Source: Callaeas wilsoni (lineage: Eukaryota; Chordata; Aves; Passeriformes; Callaeidae). Taken from it: a DNA stretch of 64,000 bases. Within the stretch, counting starts at the first letter, position 1, and each line of letters opens with the position of its first letter. Below, piece after piece: positions 51,669-64,000 of this stretch. The translations under genes and the position numbers were made by a program. The notes under the pieces are model-generated. The model was not told the DNA's origin, did not search any database, and was given only the letters and a program-made list of their open reading frames with translations. The stretch covers positions 310,001 to 374,000 of the forward strand of contig VWPU01000914.1 of the NCBI GenBank assembly GCA_013398955.1, written 5' to 3'.

Positions 51669-54600
51669 TCAATCACAGTTCATGTCTCAAGTTTGCCAGA
51701 ATGATATATAACTGCACACAGTGACCTTCCCTCATTTTCTTTCTCTTACCATTTCCATCCTGGTTTCCAGGCACACTGATGAACAAGCAACCAGGACACC
51801 CAAAAGCACTACTCATGCAGTCTAAATGCAACTACTGAGGTCATAGTCCTCAAACCAGATGTCACCTCTGATGCCACCAAGCCTCATTTCCAACCCCTTG
51901 TTGTTCTACTTTTCAAAGTGTAGTATAAGAAAAGTTACTCAACTGTCTTTGCTCCAAGTAGCATATAATAAACTTTATAAACACCTCATGTCCATAACTG
52001 CATTACCACCCTTTTCCCTCTTTTTTTTTTGCCTTTCTAATTTCTCTAACTCCTTTCCCGCAATTTACAGCCTGTCAAAGCTTGTGCAGTTCTCGACAGT
52101 ATCATTCCTGATGCATCTGACATTTCTCAGTTTCCTTCTACTCCATATACTTCTTTGATTTCTCTAAAAAATTCAACTAGCATTCAGTCCTACCAAGGAA
52201 CTCCTCCATCATAATGTCTGTTAGTGTTTCCAAACTGGTGCTTTGTGCTTGAATGAGAATCATGCAGGTAAAAACTTAGTAGTGACCCTTACTGATAGAA
52301 ATGCAACTTCTAAAGTCTGTGATAGTACATATGTAAAAAGAAGTAGAAATATGATTAAATAAGATTAAATAAGTAATTCTGTTTCTGACACCATTTCATA
52401 GTTTACTTCAGGAGTATTTTAACATGAAAAAACAATACTTGAGGCAAAACTTGATTTCCAGTATAGATGTTATATTTCATTGCATTCAAGAAAACAGCAG
52501 CTTTCTTGGCTCACTGTCATGTTGTCAGTCCATATTGAACTGAAACAAATTGAAGAAGTAATTCATAATACAGTATTATTCTCAGCAGTCCCACATGCTG
52601 TCCAGGCTATTTAAATATTCCATAAATAATTGCTCAGAAAGGCACAACTGACAGCATGCATAGACTGGTTGATGAATCATAAGGTAGTTTAAGTAAAATT
52701 TTGCTTGATTAACTGTTTTGTTTCTAAACCACCTGCACCATATTGTTTGATGTATCAGGACAGATCAAATTGTTCTCAGTCTTTTACTGAAAACCAGACA
52801 AGCTTACAAATGTTAAGTTCTATTGTATTATGGAACTTATGCCAAACAGAAGAGCTGTGTATTGTGTAATTCCAATTTTCTATTTTTTGGCCAAGTATTT
52901 AGCATCAGGCATTGTTATACATGAAACTAATCCAGATATGTCACACACTTACAGCTTTGTGTCATATGCAAGTAATTTTAGTTTTTGTCTCCTCATCTTC
53001 AAAGTACATTCATTTGTCCTCCTAAAGTATAATTTCTCACTCAAATTTTTTTTATGTCAGCTGGCAACCAAACTGATTACATCTAAAGTATCTTCAGACG
53101 GAGGCATAAATGAACAAAGCCCACTGATTTGAGGCAAAGCACACCTGACTTTCGTCATTGTAAATGTTGCCAGTGCAGGCACTTCTTTGTTTAAACCAGC
53201 ATATGAGGTATTTACGTCTTAAGATGCACAAAAGCATCTAACGGAGATTGTAAAAGAGTCTAAATAAGTAAGCATCTTATTTCCAGCAACTTTCATGGGA
53301 GTCAGGCATCTACTATAACTAGTCATTTCAGTAAAACCTACCATGTTTAACTTTGGTCACCTCCAATACCGCCAGTACTTCTTAACAATATCCTTACTAA
53401 TGTCGATCAGAAATCTCTTTTTCCAAAAGGCAAACATCAAAATTTAACACTCAAAGCAATAAAGCAAAATTTAAACTAGGGTATGAAAAATTTCTTAGCT
53501 CTATCTTTTGGGAAAAACCAACATCTTAGGTAACAGAATCAGCTTCATCTCCAGGTTTTGCAACTGCAGAGTTATTCCTCCTGGCATGCATACAGTTTTA
53601 GATTATTACCTTTATACAATATAATACAATATAATGTTTATGGTATACCAAAGTCTTCCCTCACCTTCATGTGATTTCAGTTTTTTATGCGCTCCTAAGG
53701 AAGAGTTACAAATTAATTGCATAGATCACTTTTTGTAGACACAGTATTGTGTCAGTGCTGACATAAAAAAAACACCAATGAATTTGCTAACCACTCAGTC
53801 TCCCATGTGCATTCGAAGAATTAAGGACCTAAAATAATTTTTTACCTGTTCCTCTAGCTGTTGATGGGTTGACTTTTGGGTGGACAAGAGTGAGGAGGGA
53901 ATAGCTTACTTCATTTTACATGTGTTTATTGGATCCCAGATCCTTCCCTTCCACATTTTTCCCATATAATAAATACTCACTCTTTTTTCAGCTCGGTCCT
54001 GAGATTTAATTAAGATCAGAATCCTAGCATGCTGGGTACTGTGCAAATATGCAGTCAAAAGAAAGAAAAACATTATAGCAATAAACCAAAGAGTTTAAAC
54101 ATATACTGACATTGGCATTGGAGAATCAGGACAGAGTACCCAGTTAGTTTCAGTAAACTGCCACTTTTAAGTCCTATTTCTGTTGGAAAATCTACTGTAA
54201 TGCCTATCAAGCAGAAACATGCTAGTAAAAATGTTAGAACAAAGACTGTAAGCTATAAACCTGCATCCTAATGAAGGCATAAAGACAAAACATAAACAGG
54301 TGAGAAAAAAATGTGCTTGTTCTTAACACTAGAAGCTTAAGACTGTGTTTTACACAGGAAGCAAACCATCAGTCTTTCAATAAGCACATAAAGCTTTTTC
54401 TTTATTAACTCCTCAAAATGGTATTTCAAGAAATAATATTAATTGACAGATTAAAGTGCTGCTTCTGCACATTCTGTAAGACTAGCAGAAATGAATAATA
54501 TTTCATATTTTGCCGTATGCTATGTAGAATTTCTTTCAGTATTCTATTCTTTTATGTGCTACAGGAGTATGCAAAGCTATATTCAGTTGAAATGACACAT

Positions 54601-57600
54601 CCAAACAATTCACCTCAGAGACTATTTAGGGCAAGCACGCCAGCACATCAAACAGGACAAGCCTACAACAGAGAGATGCAAGGACAAGCTCTGCTACTAT
54701 TTCGGGCTGTCTCCTGCAGAGAATTTAGGTGCCAGTTATGAAGATCATATAAATGTTTTATGTTCTGCACAATCACTATTGATTAATTATGACCTACATT
54801 AGCATTCAAAAAGCCTCAGCAGAAAGACCGTGTAAGACTGTAGACAGTCATTTCAGGTGAATTACTGGTGTGATCCTACAGAACGTCAGTAAATAAGGAG
54901 ATCATCTCACCACAATAATTATCGAGGCAGTAGAAAAACAAACAAACAAAATGCACAGCAGTGACATGTTATCTACTCACAATGCTGTGTTTGTGTAGAC
55001 CTTACTTTGAAATTTATTCATTTCAAAATACCTTGGAAATAATTGGAAATAAACCCTTCTGATACGGCTATTCTAATATGCATTATTAAACTCGTGAAAA
55101 TAAGGACTTATAATGTAAGATACAGCTGCAGTTTTGGAGCTACTAATAACCATCACTATTTTGGCATGATTTTGTGTATTCTTTGAATACCATTCTCAGA
55201 AAAAAACTAGTATAACGAGAATGTAACATCTCAGGGCAGGATGTTCCACCTTCATTTAAACAGCAGAGGACATGGATGTCCAATGAGCTGGGCTGGAGAG
55301 GAGGGCAGTGTGCTGCCACAAAAGCTATTTGCAGCAGTTAATACTGGAAGCTTTCACAAATCCATGACTGGAACTAGAGTAAGCTTTACTCTAACTAACA
55401 AATTGCTGACAGCAATTAAAAATGACCCAGTTATTTCTGGAAAAAATAGCTCTTTAAAACTTAAAGGTGAAATAGACAGATGGGAGGAGAAAAAGAGCAA
55501 AATGATCATGCATGAAAATTCAATAGCGTTTTAGTTGAAAATAGAAAAATTTAATAACATTCTTTATTGTCTTTCAATGAAAGAACAGAATAAAACAAGC
55601 TACTGTAATTGTTTTTTACAACAGGTTTTTCCATAAATAACATTTGTGTTTTAATTACAGTGTTAAAGCTGAATAAAGAGAATTTACTCTGCTACATACT
55701 GTTTCTTTACAACCATTCTCAATATTACTCATTAAACTGGCATGCCATTGAAATAAAAGTGCATTTTTATTCTATTTGTTTAAATCACTGAAACATCTGT
55801 ATAATTCCTTAGCACTGACTTAACTACTGATGTAACTGAAAATGTAGTCAGCTGAGCATCTTCATCCCTTTCAGCATAATCTAATATCTCTGTGATTTAT
55901 GAGAGTACAGGCTTGCATAAGACTCCTATATAGACCCATATAGCTATAAACCTTTCTATTACCATAACAGGCTTTCTTAGTTGCTGTTATTTTTCCTCTG
56001 GGAACTTACTTGCTAGTGAAAGGTTTTCCCCTCCATATAACTTAACTAACCCTTAAAAGGAATCCTTAATAAATACTTAAAATTATGAGTACAAATCACT
56101 TACAGAGAATATATTCTTCTGACAAAAAAATAGTTTTTCTAGTAACAGATTCTGTGACACAATCTTCATTAGTTATTTTTTGTTACAAATGAAACTTCTG
56201 AGGAAAAAATAAAAAACAAAGTTTACATTTCCTAAGTCCGCTCAATGATGCAGAGGCCACTAAAATTCAAAAAACCCGAAGAGTGGTTCCTGACTCTATT
56301 TAGAGCCTCAAAACATAGTGTCTGCAAAGAACCGTATGTACTAAAGGAGTCAGTAGTACTACTAGCTGGGCCAAATCCTATTCAGCACAAAGGCTGCAGA
56401 AATGAGCTGTGTAATTCTGGCTATGATCAAAACTGACCTTATATTTATTCTTTCAAACCTGTTTTCTGAGACTTGTACTCCCTTTCACTGCTACCTCTTG
56501 TCTTAAACTGAACTCCTACGCCGCTGGCATCTTTGGTCATTATATACACTAAACACCACAAATGATGGATCTACATTTCTTGACTAGGTGTTCGAGCAGC
56601 CTCGCAGCAGGAACTGCTGGGAGCTCCATGAGATTCCCCAACAAGCACAAGAGTTAAGCTTCTGTTCTGGAGTTTTCACCCACTTAGTTTGGATGTTTGG
56701 CACTGTTTGGCACTACAGACAAAAGAGGTCAACAAAGTCAGCAGAAGTTACTCTAATGTTTGTGTTGGGTAAACAAATAAAAAGTAAATAATAATTAAAC
56801 TCTGATCTCTCACTTTTTTTTTCCCTTTCACCTTTTTCACTTAACCCAAACATGGCTAGAACCATGCACTGTCCCTGTGTGCTCTCAGGTGAATAAATTG
56901 TTATAGTACATTAGTATACACTGTCTTACTTTAATTAGACTTCTATTTCACTCTGTCACTGAAGCTGTGGTTGCCTGTGGTGAACATCTTTCTCTGCAAG
57001 GCTCAAAATCTTTTTCCTCCTCCTTTTCTCCTCTTATCTTACACATTGCTTTGGTGGGAAATTTCAGTCACCCTTCTTCTCATAGGAGGAAAGCCAGTTC
57101 TACTCCAGTAAAAGACCTAAACCCCATGACTCACCTGGCTCTTGCTTCCCCTGTACAATCTGTGCCTGCTTAGTGATGGCCTTCCTTGTGGCTTTTTTTC
57201 TTTTCCTCTTTTCTCCTTTTGCTCTAACTTCTGCTCTCTTTGAAGTGTCCAACTTCAAAGTTTTCACTCTAGAGTGCTTCATTTCATCCTTATTAATCTC
57301 ACACATTCAACTTATCTGGGGAATAGTCTCCCAGCTACCATTGGACCATTGATAGTCTCCCAACTACCATTGCTATTTTCCATTTCCTCCTTTCAGTCTT
57401 CCAAAACCACACTTAATCTCAACACTAGGTTGACTTAACATATAAAGGAGAAGCTAATGTGTTCTTTTAACACAGATTGTAATATGAAGTCTGAAAACTA
57501 TTCTTTAATTTTATTTGCACAGGATAGCCTAGACTAAAACCTGAGCAAATAAATTATGCTGCTCCTTCGAATATCTGCCTAAACTTATGTATAAGGAGTG

Positions 57601-58279
57601 TATTGTAAGCAAAAAGTTACTTCAAAATTTTGTGTACAGAATTAAGGATTAAGATCTTTAAGATTTAGGGTTCTGCTATTTAATTCAAATATATTTCATT
57701 ATGCAAAAGTATTTGCTCTTTGTAAACAACTATGTGCGCATACATGGGGTGGGATTAGCAATAAATATATCTGTACGTAAGAACAAACAACTAAATATTT
57801 TTCATCTATATGAATAAAGTACAAAGAAGAAAAATGAGAAACGTATCAAAATGTAGTGAAGATGATACAGAATTTAGGATTAGGGTGAAAATATTTAATG
57901 CAGGGATGAAGATGTGTAACAGGAGTAAAAAATAGAAATGATCGGTTAATTATAAAACTAGAAGAAAAGCTCAAGAAGATTAAGCTGAGGGTGACAGAAC
58001 AGTTTCCAGCCAAAAGTCTGAACAAACAGAAGAAGATATTTTAGGTAGCAAGATCATTATCTTGTCCTATAGGTATAGAAGAGAGTAGAATAGTGTAAAG
58101 TAGCAAAGTAGGAGAGAGGAGAAACCAATTAGAGCAACAGATGGTTGGAAAGCTTTTTTAAAAATGTGTATTTTTTCAAAGAAAGTTTTCAGAGTAAGTG
58201 TATTTAATTTAAAGACATGCAGGTCAAGGGAGGATGAGTAGGCAGATCACACTGTATCAATTCAGTAGCTATCTTCAAG
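51669..58279. other. AT-rich unique sequence, no gene seen
   Basis: About 51720-52200 and about 56810-57420 are pyrimidine-rich on the + strand. About 57820-58180 is purine-rich and may be a still more decayed upstream part of the adjoining CR1. Frames of up to 100 codons (51859-52158, 52830-53132, 55241-55534) are unrecognised, and I do not call them. Confidence 0.5.
57323..57372 (+). repeat. Small direct repeat, period 29 bp
   Basis: A 21-bp unit beginning atagtctccca occurs at 57323-57343 and 57352-57372 with one A/G difference. It is a local tandem duplication. Confidence 0.85.
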
Positions 58280-59380
58280 GTTTTGGGGATTATTAGACAC
58301 TGGAAATGTGAGAGACCTCACATATCTGAAGTTCAGATAAGCATGTTTAATATCATGCCACATAGGAAATCATTACTCAGTTGACATAAAATTAGGATTA
58401 ATATCAGAAACATTAGGTCAGTAAGTAACTAAAGGGGAAATGAAAGTGGTTAATGTTAGAAAGTTTCAGGCTAGAGGGAAGCTATTAAGAGAGTTCCTCA
58501 ACGACCAGTCTTGGGAGAAGTCTTGTTATTTTCATAACTACTTTAGCCAAAGTGTCAGTACTATATTAGTGACCTATTCTGGTAATTCATTTTTGGGGAG
58601 ATAATCCATACTGAGGTGCATTGGGATATCCTTATGCAAAGAACTGGATGACCTTGAGAACACGAATAATACCAATGAAATAAAAATCTAGCATATAAAT
58701 GGCAACACCATCTCCCTAAGGACTAATAAAAACATTTCTTCCATAAGCCAGAATTTCATCAGCTGAAAATGACCGAGGTGGAAAAGGAGAAGTCATAGGA
58801 TTTAAGTATGAGCTGTTAAGTGTTATATTGACAATGCAACTCTAAGCTGCATCAAACAAGATTTTTCAGGAGAGAAGGAAATACCGATATGGGCAAAATC
58901 TAATCACTGCTATCTCTAAATTGCCACAGAACCCTGTTCTTTAACTCATGTTAAAGAATGATAAGCTTAAATTGGAAGAGGTGCAGAAAAGAGGTGCCAA
59001 CGTGATCAGAGAAATGGAAAATCTATCTGACAAAAAGAGCCTGAAAATGCTTAAGCATATCTGGTCTGGTGAAATGAAAGTCAAGCAAAAATATGCCAGG
59101 AAACTGAATAGTGAAAAGAAGGAAAAATTATTCCGTCTAGGAGCCACAGCTGGCATAAGAACGAATAAATAAATATAAGGTGGCCATGAATAAAGTTAGA
59201 CTGCAAATCAAAAATAATAAAAAAAGAAGTCTAAACATCACACCTATGAGAATCTGTAACAGCCTTGGAATAGGAAAAAAAGGATGCAGCTGCCATCCCC
59301 TTCCCAGAACTACACATACCTGCACTGTGCTTTAAAAGTACAGAAGGTGGATAGGTACGAACTGCTACAAGAAACAGTAA
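58280..59380 (+). mobile_element. Ancient CR1-type LINE, decayed ORF2 part
   Basis: Nucleotide similarity to old amniote CR1/L3-like elements can be followed in order along about 1.1 kb. Around 58290 is a 'ttagacactggaaatg' block (RT motif LDTGN), then 'catgccacataggaaatc' (the P-H-R-K region) and 'gttcctcaacgaccagtcttggg' (the VPQGSVLG motif). Later blocks are 'gaactggatgaccttg', 'aatgcaactctaagctgcatc', and 'ttggaagaggtgcagaaaag' (KLEEVQKR). Near 59180 is 'ggccatgaataaagttagac', and the last recognisable part is 'tttaaaagtacagaaggtgg'. The catalytic FADD box is destroyed, and many stops and indels are present; only 58948-59172 stays open (74 codons). The 3' UTR is not recognisable. This copy is much older than the CR1 tails at 22.9, 38.1 and 41.35 kb. 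Confidence 0.8.
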
Positions 59381-61248
59381 GGAGCTGGAGTTGGCAGCCA
59401 AGGAGATCCCTACCTATCTTATGTTTTCAAAATGCAACTAGCATTTTTCAGGAGCAGCTACGTATGATAAATAGAAGAGAACAGAATATAAGTCTTCGGT
59501 TTACAGAATAATACACTGTTTTTCCATAGACTAAACACGCTAATTAAAACAATCTACCTAACTTTTTTGTGGAACTCACTATTTCATGCCCCTGAGGTAT
59601 TTGTGATCTTTTCACTTCAACTACATTTTATTACTGAACTGTTAAGTGACATTTTCACATACTTGAATATCAACTACCTTATATAAGTCAAAATACATAG
59701 GAAAAAGACTATCCGGCACCAGCCATGAAGAATTCCATTTCTGAGACCACAAATCTGTAACTTATCCTCATCTCAATGTATCTACATTCCTAATAGATTA
59801 AAGACAGAATAATTTTACAGGCACAGTAATTTTGTTTTGCTTTTTTAACATAACTATTCAGATGTAGCATAAGAGATGCTTTTAGTTGATGAAATCTGAA
59901 TGGAGGAGACAAAAGAACCTTGTAACACCACTGCACATCTGTCCCACTCTTTCATTAACAGCCACTTTCCAGAACAGGCTCACACATGTGATTTCTTCCT
60001 GAGGAGGTTAAGAACTGACAAAAGTCAAGTATTTACTTTTTGTAAAGAAAGAGGCTTACCTAACCAGATACATTAATTTAGACAGTTCAGTTATCACAGA
60101 CCCTTCTGAAGAGATATTTAAAGAGCAGTAACCTTTCATTTTTCTGTACCGAAATGACTGAGGAGCAAGGAAGAGTAAGTGTCAGTGAGACCTTGGCAGT
60201 TCTTTTACAACAAGCTCAGGACATTTTATTGGACCAAAAGAAGAGCCAAGAACTTACTGGGAAAGCCACTGTAGGAGAATCTTGAGAAGGAATGTTCAAA
60301 GCTAAATTAGTAATCCAAGCGTTGACTGAACAGCATCCTGGCTAATTGTCCCCAGTTCAGCCTCTGGGCCATGACCACAGTACACTTTCCTATTTTGTAT
60401 ACATTTGGTATGATATTGATGGAGCATTTACCAGCTTGCACTGCTCACAGCTCCAGGCACCTGACTGAAAGGGCTGTAAACTGCTCCAAAATCTAGTTAG
60501 CAAATTCATATACTATTACTAAACATCCTTCTTTTAAGTTAATTGTGCATTTCCCAGAAAATGTCCATGCCTTATATTCAGTTGCCTATTGCAATAGTTG
60601 CTTATTTTATAAGTTATTTAAACTTTCTTTTAAAGAAGTTAATAAAAACCCACCTATATAAAAAGCAAATAGATGATGAAAAAATGGTACTATTAGCAGT
60701 AGTGATAGAGCCTGTTTCAACCATAGCAAAATACAAATAAGGAAAGACAACATTAATAGCAACATCAGAGATCCACTATTGCTGCACAAATACAAAAGAA
60801 AGAGTAAATGACTATTACAAACAACTTCATTCAGAAAACAATTATCTGTGACAATGTACACAAGTATGCTGTCTCCAGCACTGCCCTACAACAAACAGGT
60901 ATTCACACTGGTGCCACATCTTTTAGTATGCCACTTACTACAGTTATTTCCCAATACTTCCTGACGGCGGTGTTACACAACATTTATACATATTAAGGGA
61001 TGCCAAGAATATAGCTCAGTGCCTTCAACTCAACCTGCTCTAAATAAAATATTACTTCCCTTCCTTTACCACAGAACTTGCAGGCACTATTTGGACTTAG
61101 CTTACAGAGACATCCATCCCAGAGAGAGCCTTGTGTGAGTCCAGCACAGGTGCAATGAGTCTAATGAAAGATGTTCTGCTCTAGCAGGGCTCAAGGATAT
61201 GTATCAGCAGCGATGCTGAGGTCACTGTGGTGCCTGTGACGGGAGAGC

Positions 61249-61255
61249 TATAAAT
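61249..61255 (+). promoter_or_regulatory. TATA-like box in a GC-richer patch
   Basis: GAGAGCTATAAATGC lies within about 380 bp of more GC-rich sequence and could serve as a core promoter. It is preceded by two GTCAC/GTGAC-type motifs (about 61221 and 61236). No transcript or known promoter is recognised, and AT-rich genomes contain many chance TATAAA words. Confidence 0.2.
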
Positions 61256-61902
61256 GCTTCTGTTTACACTCGGCTGGCTTCATTTTTCCTGCCCAAGATA
61301 TGATCTGTTCTGCACCCACGGATATAAGTGGTGTCACGGGATGTGCTGCGGTGCTTCTGTAGACCCACTGTGCAAAGTCTACCATCATTCCCAGTTTCTT
61401 TGCCACGCTTGGGCTTTTCTGCACCAGCCTAAAGAGAATTTGATAAATTATAGCTTTCATGAGCTTATTTGAGAGCTGAAAAGTACAGCTCGTATATTTA
61501 AAACACGGAGCCCTCCAGAATTCACTTTCTGTTTATTTTTTTAGTATTTGCTCTGAATGCTACCTTCCAGGTAGTTCACACATCTCATCACCAGCCATCC
61601 TGCTTGCAAGTACAATATAGGATTCTGATCCTATAGCCCTAGAAATGTATAATGATTAAAAAAACACTGATAATTGAACCCCAAATTTACATTTAAATGA
61701 GCTATTACTTTTTAAAAAAACAGCTATCTTGCTATCGTAAACCTATTAAAACATTCGGTTTTTATGTAGCTACTTTTATGTAGCTCTTGAGCATTGACTT
61801 AGATCCATACTCAGCTGTTCCATTTATTAAAATCTGCCATTTCATCTGCAGAATTTGTACTTGTTAGTATAGGAACTTTATCAGGATCTCTTAAGTAAGT
61901 TT

Positions 61903-61918
61903 AAAAAAAAAAAAAAAA
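61903..61918 (+). repeat. A16 homopolymer run
   Basis: Sixteen A. No retrogene body or duplication is recognised around it. Confidence 0.9.
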
Positions 61919-62243
61919 GGTGTTGGATAAATATAATCTTAGGCACAATATACTGCTTGGTGTTTTCCGTATAAACCTTTAGACTAGTATTGCTGAGCAA
62001 AATTACTGGAGAACTGCATTTACTTCTGCTGTCACTTAAGAGTTCTATCTTATTTCTGGCACTTTCTAATCAGCTAATTGGTTTCGACCTTGTTGGGCTC
62101 TGCAAATGCAGTCCATGCAGCAAATTATACAAAGACAGCAGCTGGTCCCATAATGTTATTGTACATTGCTTCATCTCCTGAATGAGATTTATCTCCCTGA
62201 GCCAGTCTGTCACATGATCTGAAGAAAAAAATAATTTGGGGGC

Positions 62244-62256
62244 TTTTTTTTTTTTT
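62244..62256 (+). repeat. T13 homopolymer run
   Basis: Thirteen T in AT-rich unique sequence. It is a simple repeat with no recognised element. Confidence 0.85.
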
Positions 62257-64000
62257 AACTAAGAAGAATGTGTAAATCACAAACACAGAACAATTTCCAC
62301 TGAGTGTGGAAACACTGTGAATGTATTTAGTACTCACATTTTTCTTAGGACAGTAGGAAACTAATTTGTCTCTTTCCTGAGCCTTTTAAATAGATGATGT
62401 TGTTATCTCAGGTGACATGTCAGCAGAAAGCTAACATGCAGTAGAGGCAGTACACAATACTAATGAAACACTCCAGAGGCAAATCTGGTACACACTGTCA
62501 CTAATTCAAAGTTTATGGTAGGTTTTCTTATCAGTGAAGCCACCTTTTCCATTTTCTCTTTCTTTACTGGCTTTATCCATATTAAGCTTGAAGGAACAAG
62601 AAAGCTCTCATACATGGCTTGCTGAATATTGGCATGATTAATACCTGCTCCCTGACAGCTGTTTGAATTGAAGTGTTCTCTCACTGTAAATAGTCTGGAC
62701 CGTGTTTGTACCGAGGTCTGGCTTTTGAGAAAGGTCTCTCATATGCACAAGAGGGTAGCAGGAGAGAGGGCATGCAAACTCATTCTCCATGCTTGCCCTA
62801 CTTTCTACAATACCTGGTGTGCCACAAAATAAGCCTGAGCAGTCAGGATCACAGAACGAGGGCTTTTAAAATCATGTTAATTCTGAACTAGCATCAGGTG
62901 CCAACAACTTATTTTGTGTTTAAAAAGTGCTGTTAACTCAGCATCAGGAGACAGTTGTAGCTGAAACACAAATGGGCCCCCACTGATTATGTAGGACAGT
63001 ACAAGGGTCAATAATTCAAAGAAAAAAATCTCTTTGACTAATTACAGGCCTGAAGGTCACCAAAGATCTCCAAACAAATCTAAATTGTCTTTCTAATGCA
63101 GTCATCACAGCATCTCCATGATAAAGGTAAGTATTGTTGCCATTTCCAGGAGAAATGGACAGGAAAAGATAATGGCATGAGGTGACCCGATAACGTATGA
63201 CTGCAATTCCAACTTTTTATAAGCAAGGGTGCTCTTCTTCACACTGCTCTGTTCAACCAGGATGCATCTTCTGCTCTTTCTCTGGCCTAAAGGTAGATCA
63301 GTTACCCAGGTGGATTAATAGGGAGGAGCCCTATGCCAAAAGCAGCTGTTTTCATCGACCACGTCCTCCCCTATTCCCCGTAAATTCAAATGGCTTGCCA
63401 TTCATCACCAAATGGAGGCATCTGCCACCATGGTTTCCTTGAAATTTAGCTGGAACTGATGAGTACTTATAGCAATGCTTGGGGGGAAAACCATACAATC
63501 ACATTTAGCTCTCTAGCAATTAATTTGATGTGCATTTTTTACACCAGAACTTGCAACAAACTTTCAAGTTGAACTACTGGTGTTCACCTCAGAGTATCTT
63601 CACATGACAGAAGGAATTAGACATTTTTAAGGGACATTTTTATCAATTGTAGCAATTTACAGTAGACAGCCCCAAAATACTGCCTCAGCCACACAGTTAC
63701 ACATCTTGATTTGATTTTTTTCTTCCTCCTGCTGCTGCCCCAAAAAAAGCTGCTGATGAGTTGCAGCACCTGACTTTCCATGATACAAAACAAGACTCAT
63801 TTTCCATGGCGCTGAAAAGCCAAATCTCTCTAGGGAGACAATGTTTCCTCCTATTGCATCTCCTTTTCCTCTCACCATGTCACGTGCGCACTTCAGAAGC
63901 ACAAGACACCTTCCTGTTTTGTGCTGAGTATCATTTTTTGCTCAATTTCTAATCAGCCATTTGTTAAGGGAGCTGCAAAAGCACACAAAGGCAGCAGCTG

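Larger units (their letters stand above)
59381..64000. other. AT-rich unique sequence, no gene seen
   Basis: No supported exon, RNA gene or transposon. A GC-richer patch at about 61060-61440 contains a TATA-like box. A possible 25-nt splice-bounded segment at 63102-63126 (TTTCTAATGCAG acceptor, AAAG|GTAAGT donor) is too short to judge. The remaining frames are below 85 codons and unrecognised. Confidence 0.5.

Noticed and set aside
61005..61030. 'tagctcagtgcc' resembling a tRNA or SINE A box
   Set aside because: No B box (GGTTCGANTCC) follows at the proper distance and no cloverleaf can be drawn.
1..64000. Prokaryotic-type features: CRISPR arrays, operons, Shine-Dalgarno sites
   Set aside because: Avian CR1 and LTR elements, low CpG and the lack of long dense open frames show vertebrate nuclear DNA. 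No regularly spaced repeats were seen.

Overview
This is AT-rich, low-CpG vertebrate nuclear DNA, and the transposon content points to a bird, probably Neoaves. I see CR1 non-LTR retrotransposon copies with the avian 3' end (the 'gagttggaag..accca' block and an ATTCTRTG-type tail). There is also a solo LTR of the common avian ERVL type, with TG...CA ends and a 5-bp target duplication. The species and locus assignments are inference, since no unique gene is recognisable.

Layout. Positions 1 to about 22.8 kb hold no gene I can support: AT-rich unique sequence with short simple repeats and a few palindromic or motif-like sites. A short CR1 tail lies at 22870-22968 (+). It is followed by two splice-bounded, phase-compatible open segments (23042-23145 and 23359-23402) and a stretch that looks like conserved non-coding sequence, with a nuclear-receptor-like inverted repeat near 24.1 kb. 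From 28.8 to 29.9 kb the + strand is strongly pyrimidine-rich. A long GA microsatellite sits at 33.4 kb. A GC-richer patch at 36.5-37.1 kb contains the longest reading frame of the window (195 codons, minus strand, unrecognised). A roughly 1-kb CR1 copy on the minus strand covers 38.14-39.1 kb and a small CR1 tail lies at 41.35 kb. A 515-bp solo LTR occupies 51149-51663. A 1.1-kb, heavily decayed ancient CR1 (reverse-transcriptase to C-terminal part of ORF2, + strand) covers about 58.28-59.38 kb. The last 4.6 kb are unique sequence with one GC-richer patch carrying a TATA-like box.

No tRNA or rRNA gene, CRISPR array or multi-exon protein gene could be supported. The window is best read as a gene desert or the inside of a large intron. 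Most long open frames are explained by pyrimidine-rich strands, which rarely encode stop codons, or by simple repeats. I did not find a new biological system. The observations most worth checking are the ancient CR1 (possible retention or exaptation), the candidate exon pair at 23.0-23.4 kb, the unknown GC-rich frame at 36.5-37.1 kb, and several motif-like palindromes.
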